From contig WHVA01000096.1 of the NCBI GenBank assembly GCA_015179125.1, forward strand, positions 186,001 through 250,000: a stretch of 64,000 nucleotides of DNA. The letters are read 5' to 3'. Every line of letters begins with the position of its first letter. Position 1 is the first letter of the stretch. The DNA is from Gautieria morchelliformis. Lineage: Eukaryota > Basidiomycota > Agaricomycetes > Gomphales > Gomphaceae. The position numbers and the translations under genes were made by a program. Under the pieces are notes generated by a model, which was not told the origin of the DNA, searched no databases, and saw only the letters and a program-made list of their open reading frames with translations. Below are positions 33,413 to 42,926 of this stretch, in pieces.

Positions 33413-35570
33413 TCACTGGCACTCCCGAACGTCCTTTGACTCCCTGTCCGATTTCTGATCTGTTATAGTGGCCATCCTGTCATCATTAGAAAAGATCTCT
33501 CTGTGCTGATCACGTACTTCCACCATCTGTCGAGCCGAGTAATCTTCGCTGTCATGAAGTCCTACGCTCTCGCGACTATCATCTCCACGCAGACGCGCCT
33601 GAAAACGTGAATCCGTTGGTGATAATGCATTTTCCTCTTCATCACGGCGTGTACGGTTTGAAGTTGGTGAACCTCGTTTAGCCGACGAACACTGTGGCGG
33701 CGCAAACGAGGTTAGAATGTGGGGAGGCGGCACCGGAGGAGCGTATTTCCCCTCGGACGAGATCGGCTTCGACGGATCTCGCGCATGGAATGTCCCATTG
33801 AGCAGTGGATATGTAGAAGGCGAGTAAATTCCAGAAGTAGGACTATGGTCGCCATGAAATTCGTGGCGGTGCGATGATTCGGACGTACGGGCGTGATTCA
33901 CGGAACGCTCGTTGTACATACGGCCCGCGGGGTGGAGGACAGATGGCAATCCCACGAACATTGAATCATTCTGCATTGGTGAGTGCAAGCGGCCGCTCCC
34001 CATCCCTAAGATGGGCTCCGGATAAATCAAGTATGGATTAGGTCCAAATGGTCCACCGAGGTCTTTGTCAATTACACTATCCACCGGTGTGCCATCTTCG
34101 AAAACAGATTGTAGCCGCTGATTCATCGGTTGACCATCGTCATCCGAATTCCCGTCATCTAAGGGAGGAACCCTTATGCCAGCTGCCATCATAGCCGCGG
34201 TGGTGGTGTCTCTCCCCGCTATTCTTTTCCTTGTTCGTCGGCGGTAGAGGATAAAGGCCCAAACTACCATGGATGGAACCAATAGACCTATCATTATGGA
34301 AACAGCAGTAATTGCACCTTTGTTGTCCGAAAATCTAATGTAACAATGAATAGCACATTGTAGTCCGCCGAGTGGCAACTTGAATATACTAACTGGGACA
34401 CACTGCCGGAGCCCGTATTCGGGCTCAAAGTCGGGTTGAGGATGACCGTCTCAGTGACTACACTCCCACACAAGGTACTTGATGAAAACAAAGTTGCGAG
34501 AGCAGAAGGTACGGTCGTCACAGACCCCACTTCGGTGTCGATTGAGGTCGGCGCTGCTGTAGCAAAAGTCGCCACTAGCGTTGTTGAATAGGACTGATTA
34601 TGTTCGGCTGTTATTAGATCGGAGAGGCTTGTAGGTTCATGGCTCAGTGTTACTGTGGTGCTCGTGCTTGTAATCACAGGTACCGTTGAGTGGGCCACCG
34701 ACGAGGAATCCGAAGGAGAGGCAGGGGGGAATGGGGGCGGGGAGGGGAAGAGGAGGGAAGCGGTGGGGAGGAAATTTTATAAGTGGTGCCAGATGCGGAT
34801 GACAAAGATAATGATGTCGTATGGGAGGATCTACCCAGCGACAACGTAGTTAACAAGAGATGTTGGAATATGAGGGGTACTGATCCATGTCCATATACAC
34901 AGAGAGGCGACTTACGACAAGCCAGGGTCAGAAGGCTGGAGTTTACTAGACAGGGGGTCGGAGAAGACAAGCGTGGATGTCATTTTCTGAGATGTTGGAG
35001 AGGATGTCGATAATGCCCGTTATGATGACGGGAGTATATACGGGGCTTACGATGGGCTCTAAATAAGACTGGACGGAAACGGGTGTCGATAGCCTGTGAT
35101 GATGATGATGTGAATGATTGTGACCCTGAGGATTCCTCCACCGACGATACGGTATTTCTAATGGTGAACACGGTAGACAGTCAATGTGTGGGAACCGGTG
35201 TCGATGTCTCCTGTGATGATGGTGCTGATAGTGGTTATGAACCTGACGTTCTCTCCACAGACGATACGGAATTCCCGATGGTCTCAACACGAGAACTACT
35301 ACCTGTGCAAGGGGTGAATGAGTTGGTCATGGCCATGATAGCATCAGTAGATTGTGTAGGAATCATGTAGAAATTGATGTGGAGGATATGGGGGTGGTCG
35401 GCGTGGACAGAATTGAATTGGTGTCGAGAGATGTATACACCGAAGATATGGAAAGGGCGAAATTCGGTGAGGATAACGACATCATAAACATGTAGGTAAA
35501 TTGAGACGTCCGGACAAGTTGATCCAGTGGAGTGGCAGGAGACGTCGCCGGAGGGGTAATCAATAGACAT
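33413..35570 (-). CDS. Second Ser/Thr-rich single-pass membrane protein
   Basis: Upstream exons on the minus strand (about 35570-34380) are Ser/Thr-rich: LITPPATSPATPLDQL, then imperfect copies of a unit around SSVERTSGS / SSVEESSGSQ, then STSTTVTLSHEPTSLSDL. After the exon ending NTGSGSVSQ comes ITAVSIMIGLLVPSMVVWAF, a single transmembrane helix, with ILYRRRTRKR as stop-transfer. A ~270-residue tail follows, rich in Ser/Pro/Asp/Arg, with a PVPPP element, ending in a run of charged residues and REC-Q before TGA at 33413. The design resembles the gene at 14601-17272, though the sequences differ. The first exon and any signal peptide are not resolved, so the upstream limit is approximate. Confidence 0.6.
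35095..35300. repeat. Two imperfect coding repeats of about 115 bp
   Basis: Plus-strand blocks with ggtgtcgat...tgtgatgatg...gattcctccaccgacgatacggtatttct (35082-35159) and ggtgtcgatgtctcctgtgatgatg...gttctctccacagacgatacggaattcc (35199-35276) align over most of their length. They lie in the Ser/Thr-rich ectodomain region of the membrane protein on the minus strand. Confidence 0.6.
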
Positions 35571-36032
35571 CGCGAACGAGACAGTTAGTTAGAGTGCAGG
35601 AGGGGAACATTGGAGGAAATGGAAGACTACTATTACACTCCAACAAAGTGCCAACGTCCTGTCAATTGGAACATACTCACTACAAGATGTCGGCGTTGAA
35701 CCAGATAGAGACGAAGTTGCCTCACAAATATAGAGCCCGCTCAACAGGTAGTGGAGGACAAGGGATTCGATCAACGAAATGGCTCAAGGCTGGTTAAGAT
35801 TAAATGGACATGATGTGATGGTATTGTAGGAAGGTTTATTGCCATATGATATCTTGGCCGCGTTCTCTCTCCTCTACAATAGGCGGACCTGCGCCCTGAG
35901 ACCTGAGACAGGGCGTATGACCGGTGCGGCTACCGTTTGCCACCCAAAAAAGTGGGAGGTTTGCCATTCTACAGTAAAAGCGGGTTCGATGGGCGGTTCG
36001 ATTCGCCTCCGCGGCCCCATAGCCGTGACATT

Positions 36033-38209
36033 CTATCGGACGTGCCACATCCACATCCCTTCGCGAGCTCCAACAGCTGCAACCTGGCGTCCATCTGGGG
36101 ACATGACACATCCCACGATGTTCTCGTCTTCCATATCTTCTCCTACCGCGACACTTAGTGACCATCCATCAATGGCCGTTGTTATGTCTTCAGCAAGTCG
36201 TAACCTCTTGGCTGGTCGTAATCTCGCGAGGTCTCGATCGTCAATTAGGCTGGGTCGATGTCGTGGGGGCAGGTGGCATGCGTTGATGAGCATAATCTTA
36301 CCGCGTACAGGGATAAGGATAATAGGTGGTCGATGCGGGTTGCGGTTCAGAGTCACCCGCGATGCATCCACAGGAAGCCTGGTATTTGAGATGAGCTTGA
36401 ACGAGGCTTGGCAATGTCAGACGCTTATACTTGTGCCATTAGATGGAAGGCTCACAGCTCTCTCTATAATCCTGTTGAAATGTCAATCTTACGACCCAGC
36501 GAAATCAACTGTCTGCCACGAACCGAAATACATCCTCGGAGAGGTGGTTCCTGATATACCGAAGACCCGGGCGGGAAAAATCGATTAACGGACAGCCACT
36601 GCCAGACTATTAGTGTACCCGAGTCACCTTCCACAGGCTTCCCATTCATGCGAGCAATTGGTGGGGCACTGTGAGACATCAGGGTTTCATGTGATAGCCT
36701 TTCATGATACAATTGTTAACGATTGAAGTGCCAGGAGAGAGATCGCTCTTGCCAGTGAATAGAAATTACACGCGCGTCGTGGATCATCGTGCTGCTGAAT
36801 AACGGCTTGTCTTCCTTATAAAATGTCGGCCCCTGAGCCAAATATCGGTCCTTCAGAAACAAGGCTGGTCCGAGATGCCAAATTCGTAGCGCATGGTCCA
36901 TCTGTGTGTTTCCCATCAGTAAGACAGCCAAGGTTGGTGAATGAGCACCGGACACCGCATGTTGCGATTAAGGGGAGGGACGCATGAAAATCCTACATTG
37001 TGCAGTGACAGCGTGTAAGGGTCAAGGTAATGAATGACACCAATACATAAGACACACCGCGCCGAGCACAGCAGCTTCATGCCCACCCGATCTACCGCCT
37101 GTGAGTACGACAATGCACTTCCCGAGAAGGCATTCTCCCCCGTCATTATCGATTTGGAGACCGAACGGATTCCCTGGCTTTTGTTCCTGAAAAGATTCGT
37201 GTTCTTTTCTTGCCACGTCAGTGATTCTCAAGTCATATATCCGAATAGTACAGTCCCTGGAAGTTGTAAAGACGAGATGGGGATGTAGATGATGTACTCC
37301 AATAGACGTGATATCCTGTTTTAAGTTGAATGAACCTGAACAAATTCGCGATATTAAGCACATACTCCCCCGTGACCTCGGATGCATCCCAAGAACCTTC
37401 GAGCTTCAACATCAAATATGTGCAGGACGCTTGAATGGGTGTACAGTAGCAATGGATGCAAATCCCACGGATTGAGTGCCCATTTCACGCGAGTCACGGT
37501 AAACCGACACTGAAATAGACGCAGTTGAGGCTGAGAGATTAAGACAATAGGGCCTAACCACCGACATCTACTGGCAGCGCTACCTGGAAAATGGGATGCC
37601 CGTGGCGCTGAGGCAATGTCGAAATCAGACGAACGACCTTGCCCCCGCACATGGCGGCCGTATCCCTCCATTTCGCAACTAGATAGGACCACCACGACCT
37701 TGTATCATCTTTTGTGATATAGATTTCGCTATTCCACAGCTGCTCCAGTGTCGTTTCAGCCCAAGGGAAAAACTCTACGTCTGTGAATGTAGCCGCAGGC
37801 GAGCTCGTAGACTGAATATGACAGGTTATAAGGTTGGGAGGGGTGGGGTGGGGAGGAGGGGCGTTCCGGAACTTACCCGACCCTTGACTGTGAGGGAGAA
37901 CGGATGAGTGCCATTCAGGTCCTGGTACCAAGGCACAGACGCGTCTTCAGACATATCGCGGTCAGAACCACGCGTCGAACCATCTGAGGATGCTATCGAT
38001 AACCCTGTCAAGTCAATAATCTCGGCATCCGGGGGAATGGACTGGCGAGTATCGTTGTGAGTCCCACGGGTCGAACCATTTGAGGATGCTATCGATAGCT
38101 CTGTCAAGTCAATAATCTCGGCATCCGGGGGAATGGACTGGGGAGTATCGTTGTGAATCTGCATAACAGCGGGGAGCGTTGACGTTGACTGCACCACAAT
38201 TCCAGTCAA
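36033..38209 (-). CDS. EED1: Polycomb EED/ESC-like WD40 protein
   Basis: Homologue of EED, the WD40 subunit of Polycomb repressive complex 2 that reads H3K27 methylation. The N-terminus (from 38209) is disordered and holds two copies of IPPDAEIIDLT. The propeller then begins DVEFFPWAETTLEQL and AAMCGGKVVRLIS, the EED-type first blade with its GGK. It continues VTRVKWALNPWDLHPLLLYT, FDVEARRFLGCIRGHGG (the GHGG turn typical of EED), ITSIGVHHLHPHLVFTTSRD with CTIRIYDLR, LAVLLMGNTQ, HALRIWHLG, VISIHW, TLIVWQW and CVMSPDGRQVAAVGAREGM, ending MWHVR with stop at 36035-36033. EED-specific order, GGK and the GHGG/SRD strands set it apart from generic WD40 proteins. Numerous short introns; not all borders were fixed. 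Confidence 0.82.
37968..38157. repeat. 96 bp tandem duplication coding two IIDLT motifs
   Basis: Core copies 37986-38060 and 38082-38156 differ at three of 75 positions, and the flanking Ser/Thr/Gly codons are also repeated. The period of 96 bp adds 32 residues in frame to the EED homologue's N-terminus. Confidence 0.88.
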
Positions 38210-38386
38210 ACGTTGATGGCTATTCGCGCACGCAAGAGTGAGAGAGACTTAGATATGCGATATGGTTGTTGAAAAGAGCCCCAGTGGTCCAGGTTTCTAT
38301 AAAGGCGTATCTTTATGGGTGGTTGTGGGTCCGGGGGTCTGATTCAATCTTGTGCTGGTTCTAGTTATAGACCCTTTCAAGTCTTC
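38210..38386. promoter_or_regulatory. Divergent promoter, EED-like / SGT1
   Basis: 177 bp between opposite start codons (38209 minus, 38387 plus). No other feature seen. Confidence 0.45.
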
Positions 38387-39183
38387 ATGTATGAACCACG
38401 GTAAGCTTTCTTGGACCCATGGACCACTGCCGGTGGCATCTGAAGCATAAATCGTTAGTCTAACTGGCGTTTACTCATGTAGGCATGAGTTTTATGAAAC
38501 AGATGACGGAGTGACTATTTCCATCTTTGACAAGGGTGTCGTACCCGAGAATGTTTCCATCGAGCTTTCTCCGCGAAGTGTGCGCCACATGGCATGTTAC
38601 TGCTAAATTATGGCTGATGTCACTTATCCGCCTCAGCTAGTATATGAACACGGCGACAAGAAACTGACCCTGGATCCTTTGACTGGAGAAATAGATCCGG
38701 ACTGCAGTGATTCTTCCATCGGCAAATTCAAGGTAGAAGTGAAGCTGCAGAAGAAGTATCCAGGGCGGTGGGTAAGACTCGTGGGCGAAAGTTCAAGTTG
38801 GTAGCCATCCCATATTCTGATGCATACGGATTGACATGTGAGGTACAGGCTCTGATCTTCCTCCAACCGCCCCTCTGTCGACGCCTACTCCAAGTGAAAG
38901 CATGCGTCCCAGGCCTCGCAAGAACTGGGAAGGAATAGCTGAAGAAGCGATCAACGCTGAGCCAGAAATTAGCCCTGAGGATCCAAATGCAGGAGGTGAC
39001 GCTGCAGTAAACGGGTTCTTCCAGAAGCTATTCGCGGACGCCGACGACGATACAAAGAAGGCCATGATGAAAAGTTATCAGGAGAGCGGTGGCACCACAC
39101 TCAGTACGAACTGGGCCGATGTGGGAAAGAAGAAAGTTGATGTCAAACCTCCCGAAGGGAGCGAATGGCGAAAATGGGGCTGA
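38387..39183 (+). CDS. SGT1: SGT1, CS and SGS domains without TPR, 199 aa
   Basis: Hsp90 co-chaperone adaptor linked to SCF ubiquitin ligase and kinetochore assembly. Exons 38387-38400 (14 nt), 38483-38579, 38637-38790, 38849-39183, all phases closing. It starts MYEPRHEFYETDDGVTISIF, the first strands of the CS (p23-like) domain. Next come NVSIELSPRSLVYEHGDKK, LTLDPLTGEIDPD, CSDSSIGKFKVEVKLQKK and PGRWVRLVGES. The SGS domain follows: RPRKNWEGIAEEAI, FFQKLFADADDDTKKAMMKS, ESGGTTLSTNWADVG and PPEGSEWRKWG. Yeast and plant SGT1 carry an N-terminal TPR; this protein begins directly with CS, as in many basidiomycetes. The start at 38387 was chosen because only that frame joins exon 2. Confidence 0.93.
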
Positions 39184-39396
39184 GTTGTCCCTGACTCAGT
39201 TTGGTGTGTGTTATCAATTTTAATGGGCGTGACTTTTTCACAGCTGTCCGACCCCCCTTGACAAAGCCAAAGAATGAGAGAACCTTACCAATTTGCCGGC
39301 GAGCCGGGAGCTCCATGGACTGATCAATCTCAATTTTGCCCATAACACCCATCAGCACATAACTTACGGTAACATTTGGCGCTTTCACTGCTGACG

Positions 39397-39574
39397 ATAA
39401 GTCACCAGCTCTACAGCCGATAAGAAAAATGGCAGGAACATATGCGACATATGACAGGAGTACCAGCTGTGGCACAATACTATGCAGGCGATTGACGGTG
39501 CGATGGGGTAGGGGTGCGGAAGGAATGGTGACGTTGCCTACAAACGTACAAACTGAACCAACTCGGGCATTGTT
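39397..39574 (+). repeat. 178 bp dispersed repeat, copy A
   Basis: Runs from ataagtcaccagctctacag to gggcattgtt and matches 42557-42734 at about 168 of 178 positions, same orientation. No coding sense recognised. The two copies lie on either side of the transposon relic and the SDHB gene. Confidence 0.9.
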
Positions 39575-40149
39575 GAAGCATTTCAGCCGTGCAGGGATGC
39601 GAACGGAGAGAGGAGGGGTGGGGAAGCAAAAAAACTAAAAAACAAGGCTGCACGAAGTCAGTACGCCCGGGGCAAGCGAGCCAGACTGCTCAATCACCTG
39701 TGCGAAGGTGGGAGTGCGACGCAAGCGAGTGAGCGAACAGCATACGCGAGGGACACAATAAATAAGGGTGAGCCCCTCACTAACACATGATAACGAGCTG
39801 TGACTCTGATCCTGACGCATCGAAGTGAGACTCAGGCCTACAAGCGGACACGTTCAGCGGAACGAAGATTAGCAGCGGCGAAGGGTAAGCACACCCTGAA
39901 AAGAAAAGACAAAGAAAAAAAGAGCAAAGGCGAGGAAAAGATGCGGGTGACCCAACAGCGTGTACGGGATCACATGCAGCCTGCCCGGGCAAGGAAGTCG
40001 GTGCGACGATTAAGCCAGCGGCCCGGGCGGAACTCGCCCTGTGTAAGAACGTACACACTTAAACAGAGACGATCTCCTCACGCAGAGAAAGGCTTAGAGC
40101 GGGTAGTAAAGGGACACCGGCGCCTAGCGAGGCCGCCACAGCAAGAAAA

Positions 40150-40860
40150 CTATTGAAGGCTATTGAAGGCTGTAAAGAGAGTAGAGGTGTGAACACAAGA
40201 TGAAGTGGTGGACGAAGAAAATGTCTCATGACGGCGCGTCGACAGCGGAATGACTGTGAATGGGGCTTGCAAAACAACTGGGTGCTTGCGAACGTACAAC
40301 TTGAAAGCGTTGGAGGACCAGCGCCCTATTCTCTGAATGATGTTGTCGGGGACACCAGCGAGCGCGAGAGACGTTCTGCCGTCAGAACGAAGGGAATGTC
40401 CGCCGACATCGTCACGGAGTGTGGAACGCAGGCGGGGGACGAACCATGCGGAAGTAGGGGTGGAGCCTGCAGAGGTCAGCCGAAGCTCAGGGTGGAAGGG
40501 GAAAAGAGAGTCGCGAAAGGAGATGTAGCGTGTCATGAAGAGGACGGGGTCAAGGGGGGATTGGGGTTTGCGGAGGACGATGATTTTGCTGCATTCGTAA
40601 AAACGGTCGGCCTTATGGAAAGAAAGCTGGAAGGATATCTAGTCGGAGAGGCGGTGAAGGGTGTGATAGGAGACAACTTTTTAGAAGACCGCTGGGAGGG
40701 AGAGTTCGACAAGGTCATCTCTCCAAGGCGAAGCAGAGCAAAGAAACCGGTAAGGAGCATGGAGAGGAAAAGCTGGTCGTCATGGGAAGGGGCGTCGTGA
40801 GCGGCAAGCAGGGAGGAGAGATCATCGAGTGAGAGGGCACGCTTCTGGTGAGGGGGTTGG
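40150..40860 (-). pseudogene. Decayed tyrosine recombinase (Crypton/DIRS-like) transposon relic
   Basis: Reading 40860 downward: KRALSLDDLSSLLAAHD, then LLTGFFALLRLGEMT, holding the first catalytic arginine. FHKADRFYECSK then appears in a second frame, and from 40550 a third frame gives MTRYISFRDSLFPFHPELRL, GGHSLRSDGRTSLALAGVP (the H-X2-R box), IQRIGRWSSNAFKLYVRKHP with the candidate nucleophile tyrosine. The order R ... HXXR ... W ... Y is that of tyrosine recombinases as carried by fungal Cryptons and related elements. The frame changes at least twice within about 150 bp (40560-40700), and the N-terminal part is missing before the SDHB start, so this is a broken 5'-truncated copy. Confidence 0.7.
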
Positions 40861-41034
40861 GGTTGGGGTCCAACAGAACACGTAACAAGCCGACGACGCC
40901 TACTAACAGCACTGCAAGTCTGAACTCAAACACCTGTACGTCCTCGACCAAGGGCCACGCCGACCTCTAGTGGCCAAATGGCCTCGCGTCATTGTGACTC
41001 CGCACCGTTGACTCCGCACCGGATCCTTCCACCG

Positions 41035-42237
41035 ATGTCCATCGCGCACAGCAGACTAACTGCACGCCTGGCCCGCACGTTTGCGACGTCTGTCGTTCGA
41101 GCGCAGGCCGTGCCGATTGAAAAAGCTGTGTTGAACAAGGAGTTCAAGATATACCGCTGGGTGCGCTATACCGTCTCGCGTCTCCCGTGCTCTCGTAACG
41201 GGTGATACACACCATGCTACAGAACCCTGATGAGCCTGCGACGAAGCCTACCCTCCAGAGCTACACGATCGACTTGAACCAGTGTGGTCCTATGGTGCGC
41301 TTCAGTACCGCGCCCTCTCGTTCGCCTTCCTGATTCATACCTTTACCCATGTCAGGTTTTGGACGCCTTGATCAAGATAAAAAACGAAGTTGACCCCACG
41401 CTCACGTTTCGCCGGTCATGCCGCGAGGGCATCTGCGGCTCGTGCGCCATGAATATCAACGGGCAGAACACGCTAGCGTGTCTGTGCAGGATCGACAGGA
41501 ATACGAGCAAAGATTCTAAAATATATCCACTCCCGCACAGTGAGTCGACCGTTTATACACCCTTTGCAATAATAACACATACGCTTGCGGTGTACTTAGT
41601 GTATATTGTCAAGGATCTCGTTCGTGAGTCCAGGCGCCCCACTCCTATTAAGAAGTCACGTTATCTTCCTACGTAGCCGACATGACGCAGTTTTACAAAC
41701 AATACAAGTCTATCGAGCCCTTCCTCAAAAATGACAATCCACCCGAGAAGGGTATGTCAACTCGTGCTCTCTCTTACTCCATATGAACGTAGGCGGCCTT
41801 AGGCGAGTTTCTGCAATCACCTGAGCAGCGCAAGAAACTCGACGGTTTATACGAATGTATTCTCTGCGCGTGCTGCTCGACGTCATGTCCGTCCTACTGG
41901 TGGAATCAAGACGAGTACTTAGGACCCGCCACACTCATGCAGGCCTACAGATGGATCGCGGATTCTCGCGTAAGTGGGATTTCATTAGGTCCGTTTTGTT
42001 TGCTGTCACGCTGACCCTATTCTTAGGACGCATACGCTGCTGAGCGTAAAGACCATTTGCAGAATACATTAAGCCTTTACCGCTGCCACACCATCTTCAA
42101 CTGTGCGTCGCGCTTATCTCTTGGCATTTCAGCATATCATTGATCATAACACCATCGCAGGCGCACGGACGTGCCCGAAAGGTCTAAATCCGGCAGAGGC
42201 AATCGCGAAGATCAAGCTAGAGCTTGCCACCGCTTAG
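41035..42237 (+). CDS. SDH2: Succinate dehydrogenase iron-sulfur subunit, 266 aa
   Basis: Complex II subunit carrying electrons from FAD to ubiquinone. Eight exons, all phases closing: 41035-41160, 41223-41294, 41356-41539, 41600-41623 (24 nt), 41677-41751, 41803-41969, 42027-42102, 42161-42237. [20 protein letters not shown] is an Arg/Ser-rich mitochondrial presequence. The [2Fe-2S] ligands are in [15 protein letters not shown] and [10 protein letters not shown]; the [4Fe-4S] and [3Fe-4S] ligands are in [17 protein letters not shown] and [18 protein letters not shown]. The quinone-site histidine after the cysteine in RCHT is present. An upstream in-frame ATG at 40978 would add 19 residues and is less presequence-like. 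No defects. Confidence 0.96.
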
Positions 42238-42926
42238 TCGCTCTCCGCCTGACTTCTTCCGGCCATCAATAGAGGAAAACGGGTGGTCGAATTGAAAGGT
42301 CCTCACAGTTGGCATGAGGTAACTGGACAGCTGGATATATTGGAGCATACCTCCATATCTATCTTTCACCTTGATTTTCCAGCCACTGGGTATTTTCTGA
42401 GCAACATATTAGCCTCATGCTAGGAAAGAGCATACGCCATCAGAGAGAATGACAATCTCCATCATAACTAGGAACCCTCGTTGCACCCAGCACTGTCCCT
42501 ACGTCATTTTACGGTCACATCTGGCGGATTCCACTGCAGGCGTGACATAAATGATCATAAGTCAGCAGCTCTACAGCCGATAAGAAAAATCGTAGGAACA
42601 TATGCGACATATGACAGGAGAACCAGCTGTGGCACAATACTATGCAGGCGATTAACGGTGCGATGGGGTAGGGGAGTGGATGGAATGGTGACGTTGCCTA
42701 CAAACGTACAAAATGAACCGACTCGGGCATTGTTCGCGAACAATGAAACACGGAAACACAGGAAACGAGATAAAAGTCAAGGACGTGAAACGGCCCATAC
42801 GAACGAAGGTCTGCGACGCAGACAGAAGAAATATGATACAGGTATGTCCGAATGGAGAAAGAAATAAAGAAAGTGTACCACGAGAAACGAGTTCATGCCT
42901 GAAGTGTGCGTAATGCATCGCTGTGC
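42238..42926. other. Intergenic containing repeat copy B
   Basis: Between the SDHB stop and the phosphatase stop. Apart from the 178 bp repeat (42557-42734) nothing is recognised. The purine-rich stretch at 42735-42880 has no counterpart downstream of copy A. Confidence 0.4.
42557..42734 (+). repeat. 178 bp dispersed repeat, copy B
   Basis: Partner of 39397-39574 with about ten substitutions and no length difference that I can see. It starts ataagtcagcagctctacag and ends gggcattgtt, then the flanks diverge at once. Confidence 0.9.

Noticed and set aside
35839-36588. 249-codon plus-strand frame
   Set aside because: Opposite the C-terminal WD40 exons of the EED homologue, whose minus-strand reading matches a known family.
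39429-39638. Similar short plus-strand peptides in both 178 bp repeats (TYATYDR..TSCGTILCRR)
   Set aside because: Looks shared only because the DNA is repeated; no start, no domain and different continuations.
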